Shown piece after piece: positions 44,749-56,514 of a DNA stretch of 64,000 bases (position 1 is its first letter; every line of letters begins with the position of its first letter). A program made the translations under genes and the position numbers. This DNA comes from Elephas maximus indicus (Eukaryota > Chordata > Mammalia > Proboscidea > Elephantidae), in assembly GCF_024166365.1 (NCBI RefSeq), contig NC_064827.1, forward strand, positions 55,580,635 through 55,644,634, given 5' to 3'. The notes beneath the pieces are model-generated. The model saw only the letters and a program-made list of their open reading frames with translations, was not told the DNA's origin and made no database searches.

Positions 44749-46896
44749 TTTTAATATCCCAATACAAATGAAGAAGTAGAGCAACCAGTAGTTTCTAAAA
44801 AGGATTTCTCAAACTACTTATGCTTTATTACCTTCTCTTAATATCATTTGTGACTGTAGGCATACTCTGACATGGCCTCAATGATCTTTGCTCTTAGTAT
44901 TTATGCCCTTGCATAATTACTGCTCCCTGAGTGTGGGCTAATTCTTGTGACTTTCTTCTAATTAATAAAATATGACAAAAATGATAGTGTGTCACTTCCA
45001 AGATTAGGTTATAAAAGACTATGACTTCTATCTTGTTAGCAATCTCTCCCTAACACTGTTATTTGTTTACTCTGATGAAGCCGGGTGCTATATGGGGGGG
45101 CCCATGTGGCAAGGAACTGAGGGTTGCCTCTTGCCTACATCCCACAAGGAACTAAATCCTCCTAACAACCACATGAATCAGCTTGGAAGCAGATCCTTCC
45201 CCAGTCAAGCCTTCAGATGAATCGACGTCCCAGCTGACAGTCATTTAGCTCAGTAAGAAACGTCTATGTACCATGTCCTGTGCTGGGTGCTGCAAATAGA
45301 GTGCCAAAAGCCCTAGCAGAGCTCATAGTCTTGTGATCCATAGCTGAGAAAGACCAGGGAGGTCAGGGGCTGAACAGGGGCACCTTTGATGGTGGGAGAG
45401 AGTCATGGGCCACCACCAATTACAATGATTGTGAGTAATGAGGGAAATGCTTCCAGGCCATACTCAATTAGAAAATTGTTTCCTTTCTTCCCAAAGTCAG
45501 GTAAATATATAAAAGCCCTCCATTGTTGTTGCAGATAGCAGGTATTTAAAGAAAAAACAAAAAAAAAAAACTTTGTGGTAGTTATGATGATAAGCAAATC
45601 TACTTTCAATGGAAAAAAGTCACAAAATATTTCCAAAGTTTTCCTAGATTGTGTAATGTAATTCAGTTTAACACACCTATTGTGAATTGTCCACTGTGTA
45701 CCTAACACTTCTGTCAGTCAGTGGAGACACACATATAAAGGACTAATTCCCTACTTTTGAAGAGTTCATAATCTACAGAAACAATAACGCGTGTTTTAAT
45801 GGAGGAATGTACTAAGGGCTGTGGTGACACAGATGAAGGAGCAATTAACTGAAATTAGCATTAAATAATGCCAATAATGAGAGCAACTGATGCACATTTT
45901 CTGAAGATGGTGTAGTGCAAGGCAGACAGACTGTCGGTATACTCTAGAGATAGGGCCTCAGGGAATTGCAGTGAGAGAGACTGAGACCCAGATAATTAAT
46001 ATATCAGCTCTGGTCTAGGGAAGTAACCAGCTGGATGGAACTAATGTGGATCACCTTGGGAAATGCAAGTGACTCAGAGGATGACACAGAACACAATGAC
46101 AACAGAAGAAGGGGTCTGGGGAAGACCCAGATGGGAACCCTGATCTAAGCTACTTCTGGCTGAGGATTTCTGTAGTTGCTATTGAAGATGGATTGGAACT
46201 TACCATCAGGCCTTTCTGTAGGAATTCCTGCATATTACTTCCTGTTGCCACATATTTTACAGCTAAATTCTTCTCAGGCAATGTTTATAATGCTTGTTTA
46301 TCTTCTTTTGAACTTTTTATCAGGGCAAAATAAATATGCAGAAAAGTATGCAAATCATAAGTGTGTAACTTGGTAAACTTCTACAAACTGAACATACTCA
46401 TGTAACCAGCAGCAGATACAAAATTAAACATGACCAGTACTCCAGAAGTCATCCAATCCATGTGCTCCCTTCCAGTCCCTTGTAATGTTTTAGGATTTTT
46501 ATTCTGAAATAATTTTAGACTTACGGGAAAGTTGCAAAGATAGTATAGAGAGTTTCTGTATATCCTTCACTCTGTTTCCTCTAATGCTGACATCGACCTA
46601 ACTGTAATACAATTATCAAAAGGATGTAGGAGGCAACTTAAACTATTTTCCAGTGGCCAAGTCTGGGATGTTTTGAACAACAAAAGAAATAAATTAATGG
46701 ATTTTAACCCATAGAATAAAATAAATATTCCTGAGACATAATGATATAGATAATTGAATAAATATATAAATAAAGGAATGTGCTTGCTGAACATAGAATT
46801 CTGATTAATAAATGTAATAAGAATGATTTAAATAGGAAATCATCATTAGGCAAACACCACAGCAATAATTATGGAGGGCAAGAATCATTGATGGGT
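44749..46896. other. no gene recognised
   Basis: No supported gene. Old repeat traces with a CATGTCCTGTGCTGGGTGCT-type core lie at about 45,240-45,330 and 45,690-45,830. Confidence 0.4.
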
Positions 46897-47068
46897 GCTA
46901 CTGTTGGCACAGTGGTTAAAAGCTTGGCTGCTAAGCAAAAGGTTGGCAGTTCGAATCCACCAGCCACTCCTTGAAAACCCTGTGGGGCAGTTCTACTCTG
47001 TCCTATAGGGTCGCTATGAGTTGGAATCAACTCAATGGCACCTAACAACAACAACAATGACAACAAAA
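46897..47068 (+). mobile_element. AfroSINE with an RTE-type (AAC)n tail
   Basis: It has the usual head and body, but its 3' end reads CAATGGCACCTAACAACAAC, identical in layout to the 3' end of RTE-C (GATGGCACCTAACAACGAC at about 20,214). Most other AfroSINEs here end in a GGTTTGGTTTT-type tail. Confidence 0.92.
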
Positions 47069-47137
47069 ATATGATGAGAAACAGGACATTTGCATAGTCT
47101 CAAAGTGTTTCCCTACAAGATAAATTATTAATTAGCC

Positions 47138-47320
47138 AGTTGCCACTGAGTCGACTCTGACTCATGATGACCCCATGTGTGTCAGAGTAGAATTGAGCTC
47201 CATAGGATTTTCAATGGCTAATTTTTTGGAAGTAGATGGCCAGAACTTTATTCCAAGGTGCCTCTGTGTAGACTTAAACCACCAGCCTTTAGGTTAGCAG
47301 TACAGTGCATCAGCCTTATA
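47138..47320 (-). mobile_element. AfroSINE, second subfamily
   Basis: It shares CACTGAGTCGACTCTGACTC with other copies, then carries a distinct body: ATGACCCCATGTGTGTCAGA, TTTTCAATGGCTAATTTTTT, GGAAGTAGATGGCCAGAACT. The same variant is at 54,097-54,312. Confidence 0.8.
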
Positions 47321-47754
47321 AAGGGAAAAATAGTAGCTTTCTACATGCAGAAACAGGGAGACATCACCTTAACCTAGTGGTAAAATTACTATTATCAGTA
47401 GTAAGACACCTTGAAGTCACATACCTCCTGATAGGATGAACTGAGAAGAGCACAGAATCACTGCTGCCATTTTCTTGCCCAAAACACACAACCTCCATTT
47501 AATCATCAGAAACCTCAAACAAGCCAAAATTGAGAGACATTCTACAAAATAATTCACCACAGTTATAAAAGACATAAGAAAGACTGAGGTACTGTGCCAG
47601 ATTGGAGGAGTCTAAGAAGCCATGACAATTTAATGCAATATGGCATCCTGGATTAAAGCCAGGACTGGAAAAAAGGACAGAAGTGGGACAACTGGTGATA
47701 TTCAAGCAAGATCCATCCATTAGTGAATAGTATCATATTCATGTTAATTTTCCC

Positions 47755-48665
47755 TTTAATTTTTTTATTGTGCTTTAGATGAAGGTTTACCAAAAAAACC
47801 AAACCAAACCCAGCGCCGTCGAATTGATTCTGACTCATAGCGACCCTATAGGACAGAGTACAACCTCCCCATGGGGTTTCCAAGGAGCACCTGGTGGATT
47901 CAAACTGCTGACCTTTTGGTTAGCACCCGTAGCTCTTAACCACTGTGCCACCAGGGTTTCCATGAAGGTTTACAGAGCAAATTAATTTCTCATTAAACAA
48001 TTAACACATGTATTATTTTGTGACATTGGTTGCCAACCCATTGATGTATCAACACTGTCCCCTTCTCAACTTTGGGTTCTCTGTTACCAGCTTTCCTGCC
48101 CCCTCCTGCCTTCTTGTCCTTGCCCCTGGGCTGGTGTGCCCATTTAGTCTTGTTTTGTTTTATAGACCTTTTCAATCTTTGGCTGAAGGGTGAACCTCGG
48201 GAGTGACTTCAGTACTGAGTTAAAAGGGTATCTGGGTGCTGTACTCTCAGGGTTTCCCCAGTTCTGTCAGATAAGTAAGCCTGGTCTTTTTTTGTGACTT
48301 AGAATTTTGTTCTATGTTTTTCTCCAGCTCTGTGTGGGGCTCTCTATTGTGATCCCTGTCAAAGCAGTCAGGGTGGTACCCAGGCACCATCTAGTTGTGC
48401 TGGACTTAGTCTGGTGGAGGCTGTGGTAGTTGTGGTCCATTAGTCCTCTGGACTAATCTTTCTTTTGTGTCTGGTTTTCTTCATTCTCCCATGCTCCAGA
48501 CAGGGTAAGACCAGTGGAGTATCTTAGATGGCCACGCACAAGCTTTTAAGACGCCTGGTGGTACTTACCAAAGTAGGATGTAGAACATTTTCTTTATAAA
48601 CTATGTTATGCAAATTGAGCTAGATGACCCTGAGACCATGGTCCCCAGCCGTCAGCCCAGTTTCC
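47755..48665 (-). mobile_element. L1-D: 3' UTR fragment of an older L1
   Basis: The 3' terminus reads TTTTATTGTGCTTTAGATGA. It shares the L1-C type of 3' UTR, for example a TTTTTCTCCAGCTCTGTGTG block and a closing block with GACCATGGTCCCCAGCC. It contains an AfroSINE and stops before ORF2. Confidence 0.8.
47789..47960 (-). mobile_element. AfroSINE inserted in L1-D
   Basis: ATGAAGGTTTA lies on both sides (47,778-47,788 and 47,962-47,972) and L1 sequence continues across it. CAGCGCCGTCGAATTGATTC and GTGCCACCAGGGTTTCC mark its body and head. Confidence 0.93.
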
Positions 48666-48711
48666 CTGAATTTTTTTAAAAAATAAAATATTACAAGTTA
48701 ATATCAGTCTG

Positions 48712-49063
48712 AGTTCTCCAGTTAAACAGAACCAACAGAATATGTGTGTCTGTGATACGATATTCAATTATATACAATTTTTTTCCAGGAATTGGCTTAC
48801 CTAATTGTGGGGGCTGGAAGTTCGAAATTTGTAGGACAAATCTGCAGGCTGGAAATTCAAGGAAGAATTGATGTTGCAGTCTTGAGGAAAAATTTCTTCT
48901 CCAGAAAACCTGTTTTTAGTCTCAGTTCTTTCAACTGATTGGATAAAGCCAACCCACATTATTGAGACTAATTACCTTTACTTAAAATCAACTGATTGTA
49001 GATGTTAACTACATCTACACGGTACCTTCATAGTTAGTTGACACATAAAACTAACCACTATGC
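48712..49063. repeat. same repeat family as 33.2 kb, diverged
   Basis: It starts GAGTTCTCCAGTTAAACAGA, has GGAATTGGCTTACCTAATTG in the middle and ends AGTTGACACATAAAACTAAC. It is shorter than the copy at 33,158-33,716. Confidence 0.5.
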
Positions 49064-49084
49064 GTATATGCTGATTATTTGTGC

Positions 49085-49255
49085 CATGAATCACTGTAAT
49101 TTATGTGTATTCATCATTTCCATTTTACAGATAAGAAAATGAGGCACAAAGAGGTTAAGCTGTGTTCAGCTAGGGCTACACACCCACTGAACAGCAGAGC
49201 TGGAATCTAAACTCAGACTGTCTGACTGTCAGAGTCCATATTTAACCTCTGTCCT
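49085..49255 (-). repeat. MIR SINE
   Basis: Reversed MIR order: CCATTTTACAGATAAGAAAA, TGAGGCACAAAGAGGTTAAG, then a GGAATCTAAACTCAGACTGT segment. Confidence 0.8.
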
Positions 49256-49676
49256 TTCCTGGCTATCTAACAGGGTTATTTCAGGATGGCAAGGCACGTA
49301 TCTGGGCCCTGGAGCCTTGAATGGCCATCAAATCTAGCAGTATTTCCTCACCATCTTCAGAGTGGGTCCTGAGCCTAGGCCTTCCTTTCTGCCTGGGATG
49401 CCCCTTGCAAAGGCATCTTTTCTGAGATTCTAAAATAGAAGCTTGGGGCTCTGTCTTCTCACAGAAAATATCGACATCTATATTTATCCCTCTTGCAGAA
49501 GCTGAGGTGACCCAGTTCATGCTAATTGCCGTTTACCAAACAAGCTGATTCTTAACCCCATGAATCTTTTTGCCATTGAACGCGCCTACAACTTGTGAAA
49601 ATGAACAAATGGCAAACTGCTCTGCTCTTTTCACTCCCCACACATAATTACATTTTGTTGCTTATTAACTCTGCAG

Positions 49677-49802
49677 TTGCTCCATGAACATCACAGAGAC
49701 GTGGCCAAGGATCCCAATCATCCCCAGCCTGAGCGCAGCATGTACCGGGGTTTCTTCATACACAAAGGCCAGGCACGAGAGAAGCTGACCCCACACTGCT
49801 GA
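49677..49802 (+). CDS. candidate terminal coding exon, protein unknown
   Basis: A good splice-acceptor-like signal (a pyrimidine-rich stretch, then TTATTAACTCTGCAG ending at 49,676) is followed by 41 sense codons and a TGA at 49,800-49,802. The peptide is polar, with HEHHRDVAKDPNHPQPERS and MYRGFFIHKGQAREK, and the stretch is less AT-rich than its surroundings. I recognise no family. A second frame is also open over most of it, and no upstream exon is identifiable here. It could equally be a conserved non-coding element or chance. Confidence 0.25.
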   Translation: MLHEHHRDVAKDPNHPQPERSMYRGFFIHKGQAREKLTPHC

Positions 49803-50003
49803 AAATGAGGTTACCTGATGACTTTTAGACTGGTAGCTCAGGGTTTTATTAATTAATTGTTTTAACCTCTTTAAAACTTTATTTTTTTAAAAAATGCATA
49901 ATTACAAGAAGCAGAAAAAATAGAATACCCAACACACACGTATCCATCACCTAGATCTGCAGTTGTCAGCATTTTGCAGAAAATGGTTCATACACACGTA
50001 CTG

Positions 50004-50007
<4 letters not shown>

Positions 50008-50034
<27 letters not shown>
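50008..50034. repeat. (CA)n microsatellite
   Basis: Thirteen and a half uninterrupted CA units. Confidence 0.97.
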
Positions 50035-50035
<1 letters not shown>

Positions 50036-50269
50036 TTGCTGAGCCATTTCAAAGAAAGCTAGAGATTTCATGTAACAGGTTTAAGTGGGGAAGAATATGA
50101 AGGATCTCCAGTCTAGAGCTGATGTTAAGACCATTCTTTTTTTTGGCAGAGTCAGAAAGATAGCAGGCTTAAATAATGTCAGTTAGACCAGAGGGTAGAG
50201 TAATAACTAGGGGATTTAACACTCAATCATGGAATCGTAGAGTGAATGCTGGAAGCGCTGTTCCGTTCT

Positions 50270-50822
50270 CTGGCTCCAGCCTTCCTTCCTTCTCATTCTC
50301 CTCCCCTCTCTACCCCATGCCTTAGTTAAATCGGTTTACTTCCTAGTCAGAGTATATGTTCCGTGCCTTCCCGTCTTTGTCTTGTTCGTGCTTCCCCCTC
50401 CACTTGGTCTTCTCCTTTCCTTGCTTGCCCTTTGCCACCACTTTCTTCCTATTTCTGCATATCCAAATCTTACCCATTTGTCAAGACCTGACCCAATGAT
50501 GCCTTCTTCAAGAATGCTGCCCCCCTTTAAACCTTATTTATTTTGTTGTTATTGTTGAGTGCCCCCCACTTTTAATGCATGTCTTTGCTCACCCACAATA
50601 TAGATATATTTCATTACTCTGAGCTCCCATTCGTCTTATCCGTACTGCTTTTGTGGCCTTTACCAGTTTCCATTTTGCCTTTTACTTATTTGTGTGATAG
50701 CATATCTTCTCCTTTAGATTATAAGCTTCTTGAGACCAGCTGCCCTACCTTGTTGATCTTTATAATTCTCAGAGTGCCTTGTACCTACCAAATGCTTAAT
50801 TACTGCTTGCTGCGTGAATGAC
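50270..50822 (+). repeat. L2 LINE, 3' portion
   Basis: CATTTGTCAAGACCTGACCC, GATGCCTTCTTCAAGAATGC, TTAGATTATAAGCTTCTTGA and a final AGTGCCTTGTACCTACCAAA follow L2 3' order. Confidence 0.65.
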
Positions 50823-53554
50823 TGAAGGCCCCATAATGATTGCCTAGCTCTCTATGGTCTGGAAATTGGTGTTGCCACGAGAGCTCAGCTTTTCCAACGT
50901 ATCAGCTTCTGGTTTGAAGGGCTGGAGAAAGCCTGAGGATATCAGGACTCATTTCAGGGCCTGGGATCCTGTGAGATGGCTTCGGAGGGTACCACGGACC
51001 CCTAGCACGGTGGAAGCTCTTGTGATGCTGCTACCTGGTTCATTGGAGCAAGGGTAAGAATACCAGTGTCCTATTTCAAGGGCCTGGAGGGCTGGCAGAT
51101 GGGAAGGACTGTTGGTCCTCTCTGACAGGCTGAATTCTCAATGCAATTAAAAATAAAAAGGAGCAAAGAGACCAATTCCTGAGTACTTCCTTCTTTATTC
51201 AGATAAGATACATTTTACATGCTTTATGAGGTTAATGTCCCCTGGTCCTGATTACAAAAATCTGATTGGCATATTAATCAGGTTATAAAAGTGAGAAAAG
51301 GAAGAACTGCAAAAGAGGCAGCAGCTGCTCTTTTGCTGCTGAATCCATTCAGGATATAAAATTTTTGCTGAGATATTTATTGTAAAGTAGCATTTTTTCC
51401 TCTTACTTTTATTTTTAGCCAGCATTACCCCAGCATCTGTTCCACCTCGCGTGAGAAATGTGTTGGAATGGGGGGGAAGGGGGTGAGAGGAATGTACTTA
51501 CAAAAATTGGGAAGGCTTCTGCAGAGTGTGAGGAGAGAGGCAACACGTCCTCCTCTAATCAAAGACTGAGAATCCTGGGAGGGGCTTGCTTCCCTCTGCT
51601 TGACGCTCATATTTTCAGATGCCAGAGCTTTGAGAGACACTTGAGAAAGACTCAGATATTGTAGCAACATCCCTATCAAGTACATGCCCACCATTTGCTT
51701 GAGTACTTCAAATGATGGGGAACTCATTACCTCACAAAGCTACTTTAAAGAGAAAAAGAAAACAGAGAGGTTTCCTGTATCTTGTAGGAAACAAAAAACC
51801 AGCACGAGAGCCAGTATGAGTCACCAGGAGCAGCAATTCACATGCTTGTGTGGTTCCATGACTCTTGTCTATCAGCACGTTCTTTCTTGTTTAGGGATGA
51901 TGCCGTTCTTCCTTTGGTTCACTGAGGTCATGTGTAACAAATCTATTGCCTCTTCGGATAGTTAAAGACTGGGTTTCTCTTTCAAGTATTTTATTATAAA
52001 CTTCTCTGTTGTTGCATCAGTTCTTTCTAAGACATGGTTTTGAGAGTCTTTGCCATCCCAGCTACTCCCCCTCTGGTCATCTCTGTCTACTCAAGTCATG
52101 AGGTCCAGACCTGAATCAATTTTTCCACCTGAGAAATGGATTCTGGGGATACTTCCTTTTCAAGTGTAGGGTTGAAAAGAGCTGCCACTATCTTATTCTG
52201 TTTGTCATTACCTCTTGTCCTAAGTGTGCACATTATACATTAAAAACCTGGTTTGTAGTCAGAATTTGATACTAATGTCAATTAGAATTTTTTTTCCTTA
52301 ATTAAAACCACCATATAATGTAGAGGCCAAAATTTCAGGGTTTCTGATATAGCACTAATTTATTAAGATGTGTATTCTGACTCTTCCACAAAATAATTTA
52401 TGATGGAGTGCAAGGTTGAAACATATAAGGGTATTCTGGAAAAAAGTCAGAATTTAGGAAGAATGAAGAGGCGATTGTACTAGGATCCTGAGATGAATTA
52501 TTGGAATTGAGCATTAAACACAGTCCAATCTTCCTGCTAATAAAGACAAAAATAAAAACACAGTAAGTCTTGTGGCTTTTATTTTGTAGAAGAAAATGTG
52601 CGCATTTGGTGGGACAAACTTTGTTTTATAGAGAATTTATCACATAATAAATCCACTTATTTATATTTTACCTCATTTCTGACAAAAGTAAACCCTGTGG
52701 GCTAGGAACCATATCTGTATTGTTTGCTGTCCTATCCCGTGTGGTGAAATATATTGTTGGCTTTTGTAGACATCAAAATGTTTTCTGACTGAATCCCACA
52801 AAAGATTTGAGGCAGCCGATTATAAGATCACTTGTAACAAAACATTGCAAAACAGAAATGAAGAATTAGAATGAGAACAGAAAAATAAAAAGTGAAGTAT
52901 GAAGTTTGGTGACAACACAAATTGAGTTACTATGAAAATCAAAGGGTTTTGACTGTAGTTGAACTTCATATTTGATGCTGAGCTTGTGGTAACAAGAGTG
53001 AAAAAGAAGACCTTATGAGTGTTATAGTTTTTATGACCCAGTTACCTCAGTCACAGGAAGTAAACCTTTTCCTAACACTGTCGTGAAAGGCATTTCTCAC
53101 GTAGAACCCTATATGAGTGCATGGTGTGTGATGGGCAGTGCTTTTAGCAGCATTCCTATTGCAGATGCAGTTAATAGCTGTTTCTCGTAGTATCCTGGGA
53201 TGATAGCAGAGGGACCACTGTGACACGTAACTCAGTCTATGGAGAGGTACATTCCACGGATCCACTCTGAGGGTCATGAAGGAATATAGGAGATATACTC
53301 TTCAGCTATGCTCTTGCAGGTGCTTCTACTTGGTCACTGTGAATTAAAAAATAAGTCAAGCTTGGCACTTAGAAGGAGGAAGGAAGACCACTAGAATTGA
53401 TTAGGGGCCACTCTTTGGGCACTCACTCTGCTGGGGATTTTCACCCTGAATCCTGTAATGCAGGTGAACTCGTTTTAGTGGATCCTGAAGGGCCTACCAA
53501 CTGGAGTTAACTGTAAGTTATGTTGCCAAGGAATTGAATGATTGACCTTATAGA
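50823..53554. other. no gene recognised; old repeat trace at about 51.66-52.25 kb
   Basis: CAAATGATGGGGAACTCATT and later text to about 52,250 resemble a common old mammalian repeat that I cannot name. The frames at 50,854-51,057, 51,458-51,664 and 51,684-51,965 have no recognised domains. Confidence 0.4.
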
Positions 53555-54000
53555 TGTTGTATTAGTGTGAGTTCTTCTAAATGCAGACTCAGAGACAGCC
53601 CTTGAGCATATTTATTTAGGAGCTGATCCTAGGAAGCTCATGAGGGGATGGGGAAAGTGGACAGGAAAGGAGAGAATCAATAGTGTTATTCCTTGGTTTG
53701 CCATTGTGGGCAATTGGGTGTGATCCTGCTGGGGACCCCTGAGGAACAGTATGGCACTCTCCTCTGAATTGATCCACGGTGGCACAGGGACACTGGGATT
53801 TCTATACATTGACTCCCATCCTTCAATGGATGAGGATTGCCCTGGGGAGTGTAGAATGCCAGTACTTCTAGGCTATCCTATGCATGAGCTGTGCAAACTT
53901 CTGCAGTGTGGGAGAAAACCTTCAGGCAGAGAAACAGGTGCTTCAGGTGGGGACTGTCTTTATGCAGGTGAACTCAGAAGTAGGTCAAGGAGACGCAGGG
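53555..54000. repeat. possible dispersed repeat, related to 57.06 kb
   Basis: The pattern ATTTATTTAGGAGCTGATCC, then a TGGGATTTCTATACATTGAC segment, recurs as GTTTATTTGGGAGATGATCC and GGGTATTTTATACATTAATT at 57,060-57,530. The two share order but are diverged. Family not identified. Confidence 0.4.
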
Positions 54001-54096
54001 TGACCAACCATCCAGAATTTCCTGGAACTGAGGGAAACTTTCAGTGCTAAAACGGGGAGAGTCCTGGGCAAACTGGGGGGGCTGGTCTCCCTAGAT

Positions 54097-54312
54097 AAAA
54101 ACCAGTTGCCATCAAATTGATTCCAAGTCATGGTTACCCCACGTATATCAGAGTAGAACTGTACTCCATTGGGTTTGCAGTGGCTGATTTTTCGAAGGAA
54201 ACAGCCAGGCCTTTTTTTTTTCTGAGGCACTTCTGGGAAGACTTCAAATCGTTAATCTTTCGGTTAAGCAGCCAAGTGCAGTAACCATTTGCAGCACCCA
54301 GAGACTCCTTTG
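54097..54312 (-). mobile_element. AfroSINE, second subfamily
   Basis: CCAGTTGCCATCAAATTGAT, TGGGTTTGCAGTGGCTGATT, then ATTTGCAGCACCCAGAGACT. Same variant body as 47,138-47,320. Confidence 0.8.
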
Positions 54313-54313
54313 T

Positions 54314-54347
54314 AGATATAAAAAAAAATTTTTTTTTTATATATCTA
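54314..54347. repeat. perfect-like palindrome around an A9/T10 junction
   Basis: TAGATAT, a run of A, a run of T, then ATATATCTA: the arms pair with each other, so the whole stretch could form a hairpin. Confidence 0.85.
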
Positions 54348-54449
54348 TATAGGAGGGTGCAAAATAGGATCTGCTACAGTGGGATTAATAGTGTTGATAG
54401 GAACAATGGAAAGACATGTAGATGGTAATGATAATAATTCTCCTTGATA

Positions 54450-54645
54450 GTGTATTAGAGTGTTGGTGCTTGACCATGTTTTCTTACTAATTATCTCATT
54501 TCCTGTTTACCACAGTGGAAGGTAATATTAACTCCACTTTACAAACTTAGCTGAACAAATTCAGAGAGATTATATGACTTGGCCAAGGTCATACCATACA
54601 GCTGGTGAGTAGCTCCTCTTGGTCTCAAAGCCAGGTTTCTCACCT
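54450..54645 (-). repeat. MIR SINE
   Basis: TTACTAATTATCTCATTTCC, CCACTTTACAAACTTAGCTG, GACTTGGCCAAGGTCATACC in reversed MIR order. Confidence 0.75.
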
Positions 54646-54699
54646 CAGGCCTGAGACTTTCATCACTGTGCTAGGGACCACACTTGTATCTAAACACAG

Positions 54700-54985
54700 A
54701 TGTAATCCTCTCATTGGTCTCTTAAAAGACAAAGCTTTCAAGGACTTTCCCACTCGTGGCTGGGTCAAATCCAGACTCTGGAGCATGGTAGTGAAGGCCC
54801 CACCAAGCTGGTACCGGCTAATTTTCCACCTCCATCTCCTGCTACTTCCTTGCATAGTCTTAAACTGTAGTCACAATAAAGTTCTCTGTTTCCAGAATAT
54901 GCTGTGCTCTTTTATGCCAGTTTTTCTTCGGTCATGCCACTCTGTCTTCTTGTCCACTCTCCCCCACCTGGAGAATACCTACAGT
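54700..54985 (+). repeat. L2-like fragment
   Basis: AAGGCCCCACCAAGCTGGTA and TCTTTTATGCCAGTTTTTCT resemble L2 coding text. Weak. Confidence 0.4.
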
Positions 54986-55180
54986 TGATTCTTATTATTT
55001 GTGGTAGTTATGTTCTATAAAGTTGCTGCAAACTCTCAATTATCGAATATGAACCACTGCTTCTAGAGGAAATACAGGGTTAAATTCCTACGAGCCTCTA
55101 GTCACAATATTTTCTTCAACTGATAAATACATAACCTCGTTCTATGTGTGTTTCTGTTTAAAGACACTATATTTAATATA

Positions 55181-55352
55181 TGGAGCCCTGGTGGCGCTGT
55201 GGTTAAGAGCTATGGTTGCTAACCACAAGGTTGGCAATTTGAATCCACCAGCCACTCCTTGGAAACCCTATGGGACAGTTCTCCTCTGTCCTATAGGGTC
55301 ACCATGAGTTAGAAACGACTCGGCGGCAACAGGCTTGGTTTTTTAGTTTTTA
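55181..55352 (+). mobile_element. AfroSINE (short form)
   Basis: TGGAGCCCTGGTGGCGCTGT head and GGGTCACCATGAGTTAGAAA 3' part, with a GGCTTGGTTTTTTAG tail. Confidence 0.92.
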
Positions 55353-55498
55353 TTTGATATATATCACCGATTCATTAACATTCAACTTATGGCCATCAGC
55401 ACTATAACTGATTCGTAAACAAAGGTCATCTATCACACATATTTTCTCCATAAGGCACATCACAGCTTTCTGGTGCTTCCTGGTGCTTATGAACACTA

Positions 55499-55655
55499 AA
55501 AAACCCATTGCCATCAAGTTGATTTTAACTCATAGCGGCCATAGAGAACAGAGTAGAACTGCCCCGTAGAGTTTCCAAGGGGCACCTGATGGATCCGAAC
55601 TGCCGACGTTTTTGGTTAGCAGCTGTAGCTCTTAACCACTACGCCACCAGTGTTT
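55499..55655 (-). mobile_element. AfroSINE with a clear target-site duplication
   Basis: TTGCCATCAAGTTGATTTTA to CTACGCCACCAGTGTTTCC. CTTATGAACACTA lies on both sides (about 55,487 and 55,657). With the preceding copy it makes a tail-to-tail inverted pair. Confidence 0.92.
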
Positions 55656-55989
55656 CCTTATGAACACTAGACAGTACTTTATCACTATGTTTGAGGGCCA
55701 TTTTAAACAGCAAAATCGCCAACAAAAAGCATGAAAGTGCAAAAAAGTAAAAAAAAGTGGCACTAAATAGACTGTGAAAAGGGGTTTACAGCATGAGAGC
55801 TGAAACTAGAAGGCAGAGCCTCACCTCTTTCACCTCAGCTGGTAACGTGCACATCAGGGGACTCAAATTTTTTGCCGTTCTGTGAAGATCATGAATGTGT
55901 TGCCAGCATTGGTTTTGGGACTACAAATAAATTTTAGCAAGTAGGCACATTTACAGATGTGGAACCACAAATAATGATGATTGACTACA
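55656..55989. other. no gene recognised
   Basis: Apparently unique sequence. No motif seen. Confidence 0.4.
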
Positions 55990-56215
55990 CTCATTTTTTA
56001 TCTCTTTGGGACATTTCCTTTGATTCTCCAGCCAATTACTGTGTTCTTTCCTCTGTTTTGCATTTTGTGCTTGGCTCACTTATGGCACCGGTCACATGAC
56101 ATGGTGTCTTGGTATTTGTAATGCATTTATCTCTTCCACTGGACTGTGAGTTCCTTCAGAAAAGGGACAACAATATTAATGTCTCTGCCCAGCACAGTGT
56201 TTGTTGACTGTATTA
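55990..56215 (+). repeat. L2 LINE 3' fragment
   Basis: CCACTGGACTGTGAGTTCCT, AGAAAAGGGACAACAATATT and TCTGCCCAGCACAGTGTTTG follow the L2 3' end. Confidence 0.65.
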
Positions 56216-56514
56216 ATGTGGGACCCTCACAGTCAAGTGCAGCAGTCACATCTTTGAGAATGCATTGCACAATCTTGTTCTGTGTGGCAAGACCGGTCCT
56301 GACAAAACAAATTCTTTGATAAAGGGTCAGCAGGAACGTCTCTCTTCTTTTGTAAGTAATACCAGCAGACGTGATTTTAGATTTTCGTTGCTATAGAAAC
56401 CTCAGAAAGTACATTAACTTCAATGCAAAGGCATACCATTCCTTAAAAATTTCATGTTTGAATGATTTAAATGCAAGTCTCGCCGGGTGATTAAATGCGC
56501 TTCATAGGAAGGCA

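Noticed and set aside
51684..51965. 93-codon plus-strand frame
   Set aside because: It lies in what looks like an old dispersed repeat, with no domain, no family match and no splice context.
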